Made by a program: the position numbers and the translations under genes
Shown: piece by piece, positions 1-8,062 of the stretch
How positions within the stretch are numbered: the stretch's first letter is position 1
Layout of the letters: the number at the start of each line of letters is the position of its first letter
The notes under the pieces: generated by a model
Seen by the model: only the letters and a program-made list of their open reading frames with translations
Database searches by the model: none
Told to the model about the DNA's origin: nothing
Assembly: GCA_945883495.1 (NCBI GenBank)
Contig: CAMCXS010000059.1
Location: 1 to 36,643, forward strand
Direction of reading: 5' to 3'
DNA: 36,643 bases
Origin: Akkermansia muciniphila
GTDB lineage: Bacteria > Verrucomicrobiota > Verrucomicrobiia > Verrucomicrobiales > DEV007

Positions 1-79
1 TAAGGACCTCCCGTTCGACTTGCATGTCTTATCCACGCCGCCAGCGTTCGTTCTGAGCCAGAATCAAACTCTTCGAATA
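1..79 (-). rRNA. rrs: 16S ribosomal RNA, 5' end only
   Basis: Read on the minus strand, bases 72 down to 53 are AGAGTTTGATTCTGGCTCAG, the universal 16S start (E. coli positions 8-27). They are followed by GAACGAACGCTGGCGGCG and then TGGATAAGACATGCAAGTCG, the continuation expected in Verrucomicrobiota. Counting back seven bases from the AGAGTTTG motif puts the mature 5' end near base 79. The rest of the gene lies outside the window to the left. The gene is transcribed leftward, the same direction as gnd. This is the main taxonomic marker in the window. Confidence 0.96.
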
Positions 80-144
80 GAATTTATGAAAACTTGACGC
101 GAACTACTTACGCATAACGCACTACATAGTCTTTTCTTCTTCCA

Positions 145-180
145 TTCCGGCCAAGCACTTAGCTACGCTTTTGGCCGGAA
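145..180 (-). repeat. inverted repeat in rRNA leader
   Basis: TTCCGGCCAA (145-154) and TTGGCCGGAA (171-180) are perfect inverted copies around a 16-base loop. The stem lies about 65 bases before the mature 16S start and just after the boxA-like element, where rRNA leaders usually form a hairpin used in antitermination or precursor processing. The role is inferred from position. No U-tract follows in the direction of transcription, so a terminator is unlikely. Confidence 0.6.
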
Positions 181-185
181 CCTGC

Positions 186-197
186 TTCTCAAAGATC
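186..197 (-). promoter_or_regulatory. boxA-like antitermination element of the rRNA leader
   Basis: On the minus strand this reads GATCTTTGAGAA, close to the CTCTTTGA-type boxA that binds NusB-NusE in rRNA leaders. It sits about 107 bases upstream of the 16S start and directly before a strong hairpin, as expected for a leader antiterminator. The call rests on similarity and position only. Confidence 0.4.
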
Positions 198-427
198 GAT
201 TGGCTCTCAGCTCTTGGCACCTGAAGCTGCTTGCGTTTCCGCCGCCTCTTCTGACTTGCCTTCGCTTGGCCTCCCGGTCGTTTCCGGACCGGGCGTGCAA
301 CCTACTTCAACTCTTGCTGGCCGCAAGGGCTTTTTCTTCTTTTTGGGTTTTTTCTTCTTTTGCCCGTTCAATCCTGCGGTTTGCGCCTGATTTCCTGCCT
401 GCCATTTATCAAAAAACCGTACATGCA

Positions 428-457
428 AAGAGGGTGAGGAATCCCCCACCCTCTCGA
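428..457 (-). terminator. probable terminator after gnd
   Basis: An 8-bp stem (AGAGGGTG at 429-436 with CACCCTCT at 447-454) lies about 30 bases past the gnd stop codon. In the direction of transcription the stem is followed by only TTT before GC, so the U-tract is weak. It may end gnd transcripts before the rRNA promoter, or simply be leader structure. Confidence 0.45.
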
Positions 458-484
458 AAACAACGCCATTTGCGCTCCGATGGA

Positions 485-1927
485 TCAGCCGATCACCTCA
501 GGCCACTCCGTATGGTAGAATTGGCCGGCCGGACGATCGATCCTCTCGTAAGTGTGCGCCCCGAAGAAGTCGCGCTGCGCTTGGAGCAGGTTGGCAGGGA
601 GCCGGTCGCTGCGGTAGCTGTCGTAATAGGCGAGCGACGCCGAGAACGCCGGGACCGGGATGCCGTTGACCACGCCCAAGGCGACGACTTCACGCCAAGC
701 GGATTGGCTGCGGTCGATGATGTCCTTGAAGAATGGGTCAAGCAAAAGGTTCGTGAGGCCGGGATTCCGTTCGTAGGCTTCGGTGATCCGGTTGAGGAAG
801 CGGGCGCGGATGATGCAACCACCGCGCCAGATTTTCGCAATGGCACCGAGGTTGAGCCCCCACTCATGGGCGTCGCCGACCTTGCGGATCAGAGCCAAGC
901 CTTGCGCGTAAGAGACGATCTTCGACGCGTAGAGGGCGTCGTGCACCTTTTGAATCAGTTCCGCGCGGGGAATGGAAATGGAGGGGACCGGGCCGCGCAA
1001 TTCGGCGGAGGCCGCCACCCGCTCCGCCTTCATGGACGACAGAACTCGAGCCTCAACGGCCGCGTTGATGGTGGAAATGACGACGGAATGCTCGGCGGCA
1101 TTGAGGACGGTCCACTGGCCGGTGCCTTTTTGCCCGGCCTTGTCCTGAATGAGTTCGATAACCGCTTTGCCCGTCTCCGGGTCGATTTGTTCGAAGATCT
1201 TACCAGTGATCTGGATGAGGTAGCTCTCGAGTTCGCCAGCGTTCCAGCTGTTGAAGACTTCGGCCATCTCCGCGGAGGAGAAGCCGGCGGCCTTAAAGAT
1301 CTGGTAGGCTTCGCAAATGAGCTGCATGTCGCCGTATTCGATGCCGTTGTGGACCATCTTGACGTAGTGGCCAGCGCCACCTTTACCGATGTGGGTCACG
1401 CAGGGCTCGCCATTCACCTTGGCGGAGATCGATTCGAAAATCGGCTTCACCAACTCCCAGCTTTCCACGGGGCCACCGGGCATGATGGCCGGTCCTTTGC
1501 GAGCGCCTTCTTCACCGCCGGAAACTCCAGTTCCGATGTAAAGCAAGCCCTTCTCAGCCAACGCCTTGGAGCGGCGCTCGGTGTGGATGAAGTAGGTATT
1601 CCCCCCGTCGATTACGAGGTCGCCCGGCTCAAGCAACGGGACAAGGGAATCGATGATGGCATCGACAGCGTCGCGATCGCTAGCGGTGAGGGCGGCGGTG
1701 GATTTGACCAGCAGCATGATTTTCCGGGGACGTTCCAGCGAAGCCACGAAGGTCTCCAGGGTAGGGCACCCGACCAGCTTCTTGCCGGGATGGGCGGCCA
1801 CAAACTCATCAGTCACCGCAGTCGTGCGGTTGTAGACGGAAACCTGATATCCGCGGCTCTCGACGTTGAGGACGAGATTTTGCCCCATGACGGCCAGCCC
1901 GATTAATCCGAAGTCGCTCTTGCTCAT
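485..1927 (-). CDS. gnd: 6-phosphogluconate dehydrogenase, decarboxylating
   Basis: Oxidative decarboxylation of 6-phosphogluconate to ribulose 5-phosphate with NADP+, in the cytosolic pentose phosphate pathway. The 480-residue protein has the full family layout: an N-terminal Rossmann fold with GLIGLAVMGQNL (residues 7-18) and the NRT that contacts the NADP phosphate (33-35), then GTGVSGGEEGARKGPAIMPG, the catalytic GKGGAGHYVKMVHNGIEYGD (Lys and Glu present), and DKAGQKGTGQW in the all-helical C-terminal domain. The ATG at 1927 is chosen because family proteins begin just before the glycine-rich loop; the frame runs 28 codons further upstream without similarity. No clear ribosome binding site precedes it. 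It is divergent from moaE, with 77 bases between the start codons. Confidence 0.97.
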   Translation of the reverse strand: MSKSDFGLIGLAVMGQNLVLNVESRGYQVSVYNRTTAVTDEFVAAHPGKKLVGCPTLETFVASLERPRKIMLLVKSTAALTASDRDAVDAIIDSLVPLLEPGDLVIDGGNTYFIHTERRSKALAEKGLLYIGTGVSGGEEGARKGPAIMPGGPVESWELVKPIFESISAKVNGEPCVTHIGKGGAGHYVKMVHNGIEYGDMQLICEAYQIFKAAGFSSAEMAEVFNSWNAGELESYLIQITGKIFEQIDPETGKAVIELIQDKAGQKGTGQWTVLNAAEHSVVISTINAAVEARVLSSMKAERVAASAELRGPVPSISIPRAELIQKVHDALYASKIVSYAQGLALIRKVGDAHEWGLNLGAIAKIWRGGCIIRARFLNRITEAYERNPGLTNLLLDPFFKDIIDRSQSAWREVVALGVVNGIPVPAFSASLAYYDSYRSDRLPANLLQAQRDFFGAHTYERIDRPAGQFYHTEWPEVIG

Positions 1928-2004
1928 GAATGGTATGCTCTGAAAGATGTGGTGTAAGTCCTGATGCGGGGAAAACCGCCGCCAACAGTAGTCCTTCTTT
2001 CCCG

Positions 2005-2406
2005 ATGGCAACCGAAGATTTCATCGCGTCGATCTCGCCCGCACCCGTGGAGGAGCCAGAATCGAGCTGGGGAAGCGATCCGGCCAACGGCGCGGACCTC
2101 CGATTTCTGGGGGTGGTGCGGGGAACGGAGAATGGCCGGCCGATCTTGGGGATCGAGTACACGTGCTATGCCGCGATGGCGGAAAAGGAATTGACGGCGA
2201 TCTGCCGGGATCTACTTCGAGCTCACCCTGGGCATAAAGTGCTGATTCATCACCGGATCGGTTTTGTTTCCGCCGGGGTGGCTTCACTGGTCATCCGAGT
2301 CCGGACGCCGCACAGCGCGGAAGCGTTTGATCTTGCGCGGGAGTACTTAAAGCGGATCAAGTCCACGGTGCCGGTCTGGAAAACGGTGCGGTTTCAAAAC
2401 GCGTGA
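2005..2406 (+). CDS. moaE: molybdopterin synthase catalytic subunit MoaE
   Basis: Large subunit of molybdopterin synthase, which with thiocarboxylated MoaD puts two sulfurs into cyclic pyranopterin monophosphate. The 133-residue protein shows FLGVVRG (Arg39), EYTCYAAMAEKEL, HHRIGFVSAG and the C-terminal RIKSTVPVWKTVRF, so the active-site lysines Lys119 and Lys126 and Arg39 fall at the numbering of the E. coli enzyme. The usual HR before AF is HS here (HSAEAF). The ATG at 2005 is chosen over an upstream in-frame start at 1930 because the extra 25 residues look non-coding and would leave only 2 bases to the gnd start. The stop overlaps the pgsA start (GTGA). No moaD is visible next to it. Confidence 0.9.
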   Translation: MATEDFIASISPAPVEEPESSWGSDPANGADLRFLGVVRGTENGRPILGIEYTCYAAMAEKELTAICRDLLRAHPGHKVLIHHRIGFVSAGVASLVIRVRTPHSAEAFDLAREYLKRIKSTVPVWKTVRFQNA

Positions 2407-2990
2407 ATATCCCGAATCAACTCACCGTGGCCCGGCTGGTGCTGACGGCTATTTTCGTGATCCTGCTCTCGACGACCGGGATCCCTTTTGGGCGGACTCT
2501 GGCGTTTCTGACCTTCGCGATCGCGGCGTTCACCGATTTTCTCGATGGGTATCTGGCCCGCAAGCATTCGCTTATCACGAACTTCGGCAAGCTGATGGAT
2601 CCATTGGCCGACAAGGTGCTCATGGCTTCCGGCTTTGTGATGTTGGTCGGGCTTGATTTGGTGCCGGCTTGGGTGGTGGTAGCGATTTTGGGACGTGAGT
2701 TCCTGGTGACCGGACTTCGCCTGTTGGCCACCTCCCAGGGTAAAGTTTTGGCGGCGGAGAAGCTCGGGAAGTACAAGACGACGTGGCAGATCATCACCTT
2801 GCTCTACTTTCTGGCATTCTTGGCTTCCCAGGAGCTGAATTGGCCCCCCTTGAGTGCCGGATTTCACTGGCCGCCAGCGTCTCCGGAATCTTTGGGGCGG
2901 CTGCTGATCCTGGCGTCTCTGGTGTTGACGGTTTGGTCGGGGTTGAGTTTTGCGTGGAACAGCCGCCAGATCCTGCGAGAGGAACATTAG
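2403..2990 (+). CDS. pgsA: CDP-diacylglycerol-glycerol-3-phosphate 3-phosphatidyltransferase
   Basis: Integral membrane enzyme making phosphatidylglycerol phosphate from CDP-diacylglycerol and glycerol 3-phosphate, the committed step to phosphatidylglycerol and cardiolipin. The 195-residue protein opens with the family's NIPNQLTVARL and carries the full CDP-alcohol phosphatidyltransferase signature: Asp48-Gly49, Ala52-Arg53, Gly62, Asp66 and Asp70. Several hydrophobic segments follow (about 10-30, 35-47, 75-98, 125-140, 163-185). The GTG start at 2403 overlaps the moaE TGA by 4 bases, which suggests coupled translation. Another CDP-alcohol transferase such as a phosphatidylserine synthase is possible, but the N-terminus favours PgsA. 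Confidence 0.9.
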   Translation: MNIPNQLTVARLVLTAIFVILLSTTGIPFGRTLAFLTFAIAAFTDFLDGYLARKHSLITNFGKLMDPLADKVLMASGFVMLVGLDLVPAWVVVAILGREFLVTGLRLLATSQGKVLAAEKLGKYKTTWQIITLLYFLAFLASQELNWPPLSAGFHWPPASPESLGRLLILASLVLTVWSGLSFAWNSRQILREEH

Positions 2991-3014
2991 GGCAACGAAG
3001 CCCGGCAACGTCCC

Positions 3015-3758
3015 ATGCTTGAACCCGCCGTTGAGTATCTCCGACGCTTCGCTCAGCTCGCAAGCCGGCAGGAGTTTGCTCGCAATCTAATTGGCGAGCT
3101 GGGACCAGGCGTCGAGATCTGGACGCGCAGCGCGAACATGCCCGACGCCCCGGTCATTTTTCTCTCCACTGGCATCCATGGCGATGAGCGTTGCGGCCCG
3201 GAAGCGCTGCTCCAGTTCCTGAGCGGTTGGACCTTTGCTCCTGACATCGAGTGGGTGCTCGCTCCGCTCCTCAATCCTTCCGGCTTTGGCCAAGGCACTC
3301 GTTGCAATGCGGAAGGGATCGACCTCAACCGCGATTTTCTCCGTTGCCGATGCAGCGAGACCCAGGCGTTCAAGGAATGGTGGCGGCGCCGGACCAGGGC
3401 CTGTGAACTCCATCTTTCGCTGCATGAAGATTGGGAAGCGGAAGGATTTTACCTCTACGAGATCGACACCAGCGAGCAGGGAACCTCGCTTTCGGCTGCC
3501 ATTCTCTCCCGCGTGGAAGAGGTCGCTCCATTGCAACGCACCGGTCCCGTCGACGGTCACCTGCTGGCGGCTCCCGGCCTGATCGTACACGAGCCGGTTG
3601 CGGACGAACCGGAAGGCTGGCCGGAAGCAATTTGGCTGACACGAACCTGGCCCATGGCCTCGTACACCTTGGAAGCACCGGGTCAGTTGGCGCCAGAGGT
3701 CCGGGTGCGGAGTCTGGTGGCCGGCTTGGAAGGGGCGTTGCGGGGCTACCAGCGGTAG
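3015..3758 (+). CDS. M14-family zinc carboxypeptidase or deacylase
   Basis: A 247-residue zinc enzyme of the M14 / succinylglutamate desuccinylase-aspartoacylase superfamily. Visible motifs are GIHGDE (zinc ligands His55 and Glu58), NPSGFGQGTRCNAEGIDLNR (substrate-binding Asn-Arg at 105-106), HLSLHED with the third zinc ligand (His137) and SYTLEAP with the catalytic Glu220. There is no signal peptide, so it probably acts in the cytoplasm. The size resembles MpaA-type enzymes that trim murein peptides, but the substrate cannot be read from the sequence. It follows pgsA by 24 bases on the same strand and may share its transcript; it ends 12 bases before the convergent yejF stop. Confidence 0.8.
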   Translation: MLEPAVEYLRRFAQLASRQEFARNLIGELGPGVEIWTRSANMPDAPVIFLSTGIHGDERCGPEALLQFLSGWTFAPDIEWVLAPLLNPSGFGQGTRCNAEGIDLNRDFLRCRCSETQAFKEWWRRRTRACELHLSLHEDWEAEGFYLYEIDTSEQGTSLSAAILSRVEEVAPLQRTGPVDGHLLAAPGLIVHEPVADEPEGWPEAIWLTRTWPMASYTLEAPGQLAPEVRVRSLVAGLEGALRGYQR

Positions 3759-3770
3759 AGCCGGATGAAT

Positions 3771-5405
3771 TTACCTCCGTTTGCGTGGCCCACCGGGAAC
3801 GGGAACGGCCTCGATCAAGCGACGCGTGTATTCTTCCCGGGGCCGGGAAATCAGTTCATCGGCGGGGCCTTGTTCGACAATTTTGCCGCCCTTCATGACG
3901 ACGACCCGGTCGGAAATCTTCTTCACGACGGCGAGATCGTGCGAAATGAAGAGGTAGGAGAGTCCGTAGCGTTTCCGCAAATCGATGAGGAGCTCGATGA
4001 CTTTGGCCTGAATCGTTACGTCCAGGGCGCTGACCGCCTCGTCGCAAACGATGAATTCGGGGCGGACCGCGATGGCCCGGGCGATGCAGATCCGTTGCCG
4101 TTGCCCGCCGGAAAACTCGTGCGGATAGCGATCCGCGTGGTCCGCCTTGAGGCCGACTTCTTCCAACCAGCGGACGGCGGCATCGCGAGGGGCTTCGCCT
4201 TCGAGCAAACCGTGTTCGAGGAGACCTTCGGTGACGATCTCCTGGACCGTGAAGCGAGGGTTGAGGGACGAGAACGGGTCCTGGAACACCATTTGCAGGT
4301 GACGCCGCCTCGGCCGCAACTCGCGATTCGACATCTTCAGCAAGTCATCGCCTCGGAACAGAATCGAGCCCTCGCGCGCGGCGTCGAGCCGGAGGATGCT
4401 CCGCCCCAACGTGGTTTTGCCGCTGCCGGATTCCCCGACGATTCCGACCGTCTCGCCAGGATACACTTCGAGCGAGACGTCATCGACCGCCTTGACGTGG
4501 CCGACTGTCCGGGCAAACACGCCGCGCCGGACGGGGAACCAAGTGCGCAGATTGCTGACTGCAACCAAAGGCGCCTGGCCAGAGATCGACTCCCTCCGCT
4601 GGGGAATGGGGGCATCGAGCCGCGGCACGGCGCGGAGCAGCGCCTGGGTGTAGGGCTGCGACGGCGCTTTGAAAATTGAATCCACGGGCCCGCGCTCGAC
4701 CACCTGCCCATCCTTCATGACGATGACCCGGTCGCTCAATTCCCAGATTACGCCCATGTCGTGGGTGATGAAAAGAATCGAGGTCTTCTCCTTCTTCATC
4801 GCCAGGATCAGATCGAAAATCTGCGCCTGGAGCGTGACGTCGAGAGCGGTGGTCGGTTCGTCGGCGATGATGAGGCGCGGTTCCAGCATGAGCGCCATGG
4901 CGATCATCACGCGCTGCCGCATCCCGCCCGAAAACTGGTAGGGAAAGGCATGCGCCCGACTCGCGGCATCGGGAATCCCGACCTTTTCGAGCCAAGAAAC
5001 GCCTATTTTCCAAGCCTCCTCGAAGCGGATTTCGGGCTGATGGAGCTGCACCGTTTCCGCCAATTGCCAACCGACGGGCGCCAAGGGCGAAAGCGCGGTC
5101 ATCGGCTCCTGAAAAATCATCCCGATCTCCGCGCCACGGACTTTGCGCAGTTCTTCGATCGGCAGTTTCAGGAGATCCCGGCCGTCGAAGAGCGCGCGGC
5201 CTCCCCGGATCTGACCGGGCGGCATCGGGATGAGGCGGAGACACGACATCGCCGCCACGGATTTCCCGCTCCCCGATTCGCCGACCAACCCGACCACCTC
5301 GCCCGGCCGGATATCGAACGAGACATCGCGCACGGCATCGACGCGGCCTTCGTCCGTGTGGAACGAAACGGAAAGATTTTCGACCTGGAGAAGCGATGCG
5401 GCCAT
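3771..5405 (-). CDS. yejF: peptide ABC transporter, fused double ATPase YejF
   Basis: The energy-coupling subunit of an oligopeptide importer, 544 residues with two complete nucleotide-binding domains in one chain, as in E. coli YejF. Domain 1: Walker A GESGSGKS (42-49), Q-loop Q99, signature FSGGMRQ (158-164), Walker B LIIADEP, switch His215, and a C-terminal oligopeptide-type extension (QPYTQALLRAVP). Domain 2: Walker A GESGSGKT (324-331), Q375, signature FSGGQRQ (431-437), Walker B FIVCDEA and a C-terminal EYTRRLIEAVP. Position 457 is Ala where most relatives have Pro (DEAVSALD). It is the last gene of a four-gene minus-strand operon and starts 5 bases after the yejE stop. Confidence 0.93.
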   Translation of the reverse strand: MAASLLQVENLSVSFHTDEGRVDAVRDVSFDIRPGEVVGLVGESGSGKSVAAMSCLRLIPMPPGQIRGGRALFDGRDLLKLPIEELRKVRGAEIGMIFQEPMTALSPLAPVGWQLAETVQLHQPEIRFEEAWKIGVSWLEKVGIPDAASRAHAFPYQFSGGMRQRVMIAMALMLEPRLIIADEPTTALDVTLQAQIFDLILAMKKEKTSILFITHDMGVIWELSDRVIVMKDGQVVERGPVDSIFKAPSQPYTQALLRAVPRLDAPIPQRRESISGQAPLVAVSNLRTWFPVRRGVFARTVGHVKAVDDVSLEVYPGETVGIVGESGSGKTTLGRSILRLDAAREGSILFRGDDLLKMSNRELRPRRRHLQMVFQDPFSSLNPRFTVQEIVTEGLLEHGLLEGEAPRDAAVRWLEEVGLKADHADRYPHEFSGGQRQRICIARAIAVRPEFIVCDEAVSALDVTIQAKVIELLIDLRKRYGLSYLFISHDLAVVKKISDRVVVMKGGKIVEQGPADELISRPREEYTRRLIEAVPVPGGPRKRR

Positions 5406-5410
5406 GAGGG

Positions 5411-7009
5411 TTATTGCAACTTGCTTTGGCTCCGGGGATCGAAGGCATTCCGGACGCCTTCACCGACAAACACTCCGAGCAGGCCGACGAAGAACAACGC
5501 CAAGGCCGGGTAAAGAATGAGCCACCAGGCCCAGGGGAATTCTTGGCCCTGCGCGAGCAGTCCCCCCCAGCTCGGCGTCCCCGGCGGCAAGCCGAACCCA
5601 AGAAAATCGAGCGCGGCCAAGGAGGAAATCGCCCCGACCAAAGAAAACGGGAAGAAGGTGATGAGAGGCACCAAGGCATTGGGTAGCACGTGCCGGAAGA
5701 TGATTTGCCAACGGCCGATCCCCATCACTCGCGCCGACTCCACGAACGGAAGCTTGCGCAGCTTGAGGAATTCCCCGCGAATATAATAGGAGATCCCGAC
5801 CCAGTTGAAGATGCCGTAGCCGATGAGGAGAACAAGGAATCCGCGTCCGAAAACCGATCCCAGCAGCATCATGACATAGAGAAACGGGAGCGATTCCCAA
5901 ATCTCAATAAAGCGCTGGCCGAACATATCGACGCGTCCGCCGAAATAGCCTTGGATGGCCCCGACGATCACTCCAAACAACTCCGTGGAGACGACGAGGA
6001 AGATGCCGAACAGCAGAGAAACGCGGGTGGCGTGGAGAACTTGCACGAGGACATCGCGTCCGCTGCTGTCGATGCCCCAGGGATGGTTTTTCACCGGGCG
6101 AAACGGAAAAAAGACGGATTCCCGTTCAAAACTGGCCTGGTAGTTTCCTTCCGGCATGGCGAAGGCGAGCGACTCGACCGGCGTATCCAGGCTGACGGCA
6201 TAGCGTTGCTTGGCGGATTCGGTGATCCGGGTGCGCTCCGCCTCTGGGATGCTCTTCCAGAAGTCCGAGGGATCTTCAATTTCGCCCTGCGCATCGAAGA
6301 AGAATTTGCGGAGATCGCCTTCCGTGGCGGTCACGACGTCACGGAGCGTGAGCCGCACCGACACCGGCGGACGAGTGCGGGGACGAAACGCGGTGAAGGC
6401 GACTTCCACTCCCTTCACGCCGGACGGAAACGCCGCTTCGGGCATTTCTTGGTTCGCCATCCGGGCTTCAATCGCTTTGCGCACCTCGTCGCCATAGGGA
6501 AACGCCTCGCTCAAGAGCTTGCCGGTGAGGGTGGCATCGGGCACGCCGCCGAAGAAAATGCCACCACCCAGGCTCTGTACGATTTTGCCTTGGGCATCGA
6601 CATTCAGACTGGCGACGCGGGGTCGCTTGGTGATCCGGACCAGCACGCGATCGGGCGCCTCCACAGCATCTGGCGAAATCTTCTCCGACGGCCCGAAGTG
6701 AATCGGCGGGAAGATCATCCAGTTGCGCCAAGATCCCGTGAACGGCTCGGACGCGGCGATTTTCTTGTAGTCCGGCCGGGTCATCTGGCCACTGCCTGTG
6801 AAGGTATCTTCCGGGAAATATTGGAAGATCGGGAGATAGAATTTCCCGTCGTAGGACACCAGCAACGGTTTGTCGTTGGCGATGAAATCGACGCCGAGAC
6901 TGAGCACGAAGATCACCGTCAGAATCCAAAACGACCACCATGCCCGGCGGGTCTTGCGGAACCGCTGCAAGCGCTTTTGCGTGGTCGGGTTGAGGCGAAA
7001 ACGGAACAT
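5411..7009 (-). CDS. yejE: peptide ABC transporter permease YejE with a large insert
   Basis: Inner-membrane permease of the importer. The N-terminus matches YejE proteins: a basic cytoplasmic start, one membrane segment (about 26-44) and then IANDKPLLVSYDGKFYLP. The C-terminal half (about 308-530) holds the transport domain: HPWGIDSSGRDVLVQVLHAT, several membrane helices, the EAA-type coupling loop (ESARVMGIGRWQIIFRHVLP) and SLAALDFLGFGLPPGTPSWG. At 532 residues it is about 190 longer than E. coli YejE (341). The excess lies between WMIFPPIHFG (97-106) and the transport domain, roughly residues 110-305, mostly hydrophilic and presumably periplasmic. Its stop is 5 bases from the yejF start, and its own start follows the yejB stop by 2 bases. 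Confidence 0.9.
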   Translation of the reverse strand: MFRFRLNPTTQKRLQRFRKTRRAWWSFWILTVIFVLSLGVDFIANDKPLLVSYDGKFYLPIFQYFPEDTFTGSGQMTRPDYKKIAASEPFTGSWRNWMIFPPIHFGPSEKISPDAVEAPDRVLVRITKRPRVASLNVDAQGKIVQSLGGGIFFGGVPDATLTGKLLSEAFPYGDEVRKAIEARMANQEMPEAAFPSGVKGVEVAFTAFRPRTRPPVSVRLTLRDVVTATEGDLRKFFFDAQGEIEDPSDFWKSIPEAERTRITESAKQRYAVSLDTPVESLAFAMPEGNYQASFERESVFFPFRPVKNHPWGIDSSGRDVLVQVLHATRVSLLFGIFLVVSTELFGVIVGAIQGYFGGRVDMFGQRFIEIWESLPFLYVMMLLGSVFGRGFLVLLIGYGIFNWVGISYYIRGEFLKLRKLPFVESARVMGIGRWQIIFRHVLPNALVPLITFFPFSLVGAISSLAALDFLGFGLPPGTPSWGGLLAQGQEFPWAWWLILYPALALFFVGLLGVFVGEGVRNAFDPRSQSKLQ

Positions 7010-7011
7010 GA

Positions 7012-8046
7012 TCAGGCTTCGCCCGCGAAATTGATCCGCGGATCAATCAAGACATAACAGAAGTCGGAGAGAATCCGCCCCATGAGATACACCAAGGATT
7101 GCAGAGCAATCACGCCCATGAAAACGGTGTAGTCGCGAGTGATAATGGCATCCAGACTGAGCATGCCGATTCCGGGAATATTGAAGACGCGCTCGATAAG
7201 TACCGAGCCGGCAAACATAATGCTGAGGATCCCGCCGATGCCGGTGGCTATTGGGATCAAGGCGTTGCGCAGCGCGTGGAGCCAAATCGCACGCTGCATC
7301 GTGCCGCCCTTGGCCAGCACGGTGCGGACATAATCTTGGCTGATCTGCTCCAGGAGTGAGTTCTTCATGAGCAGCGTGAGAATGGCGAAATTCCCGATCA
7401 CATAACAGAGCACCGGCAGGAACATGTGCCACGTCTGGTCCTGGATCTGCTCCCAGAAACTCAACTCATCCCAGTTCTCCGACCGGAAGCCGCCGATGGG
7501 AAAGATGGTCCAGAAACCCTCCACCGTCCCAGCGAAGAAGATCTTCAAGAGCATCCCGAAGGCGAACGCCGGAACCGCGTAGAGCACAAACACCAGCACG
7601 CTGGTGGCGACATCAAACACGGCTCCATTGCGCAAGGCCTTCGCGATGCCGAGTGGCACGCAAATGAGGTAGGTCAGCACAAAACCGCTGATTCCGAATG
7701 TCAACGAAATGGGAAAGCGTTCCGCGATCAGCTGCCAGACGGTCTTGTGCGTGTATTTGAACGAATCCAGCGCCAAGCCCATCCGCCCCGGAACCAGCCA
7801 TTTCCAGTAGCGCACCGGGATCGGTTGATCGAACCCGTAGTGCTTCTTGATCGCCTCAATCTGGCTGGCGGACATCGTCGCGCTGGCCATCCCGCCACGT
7901 CCGCCCGCGCCCCGCATCTGCGCAATGGCTTGTTCGACCGGTCCACCGGGCACAAACTGGCAGACCAAAAAGCAGAGAACGGTGATCCCGAGAAAGGTCG
8001 GAATCACCAGAAGAATGCGGCGAACAAAATAGCTGAAGCGCTCCAT
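7012..8046 (-). CDS. yejB: peptide ABC transporter permease YejB
   Basis: The second transmembrane subunit, 344 residues, with six predicted membrane segments. An N-terminal helix (about 9-30) is followed by FVPGGPVEQAIAQMRGAGG, typical of YejB and longer than in DppB/OppB. The binding-protein-dependent transport domain has the coupling loop around DYVRTVLAKGGTMQRAIWLH and ends with DPRINFAGEA, again YejB-like. A glycine-rich loop (residues 45-52) lies in the periplasmic part. Translation is probably coupled to yejE, since only 2 bases separate them. Confidence 0.92.
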   Translation of the reverse strand: MERFSYFVRRILLVIPTFLGITVLCFLVCQFVPGGPVEQAIAQMRGAGGRGGMASATMSASQIEAIKKHYGFDQPIPVRYWKWLVPGRMGLALDSFKYTHKTVWQLIAERFPISLTFGISGFVLTYLICVPLGIAKALRNGAVFDVATSVLVFVLYAVPAFAFGMLLKIFFAGTVEGFWTIFPIGGFRSENWDELSFWEQIQDQTWHMFLPVLCYVIGNFAILTLLMKNSLLEQISQDYVRTVLAKGGTMQRAIWLHALRNALIPIATGIGGILSIMFAGSVLIERVFNIPGIGMLSLDAIITRDYTVFMGVIALQSLVYLMGRILSDFCYVLIDPRINFAGEA

Positions 8047-8062
8047 TCCCGGACGCTGCTGG

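Larger units (their letters stand above)
80..484 (-). other. rRNA operon leader and spacer downstream of gnd
   Basis: These 405 bases separate the gnd stop codon from the 16S start and hold no gene I can firmly support. They should contain the rRNA promoter, but I found no convincing -35/-10 pair. Structures visible are a gnd terminator-like hairpin (428-457), a 7-bp hairpin with a 7-base loop (273-279 with 287-293), a boxA-like element (186-197) and a perfect 10-bp inverted repeat (145-154 with 171-180). One minus-strand frame (449 to 207, GTG start) is open for 80 codons and encodes a lysine-rich stretch (KKKKPKKKKKP, residues 31-41) and an Ala/Glu-rich tail. It could be a small basic protein, but it overlaps the terminator-like hairpin and has no clear ribosome binding site. 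Confidence 0.6.

Noticed and set aside
200-1906. A 568-codon plus-strand open frame opposite gnd.
   Set aside because: It is the exact antisense of a certain gene; in GC-rich coding DNA the opposite strand is often open. The same holds for long frames opposite yejF, yejE, the esterase and valS.
1928-2004. Cobalamin-riboswitch-like words (GGTGTAAGTCC and GGGGAAAACCGCC) in the gnd-moaE gap.
   Set aside because: The gap is only 77 bases, far too short for a cobalamin riboswitch, and the conserved order of elements is not met. An Rfam search would settle it.
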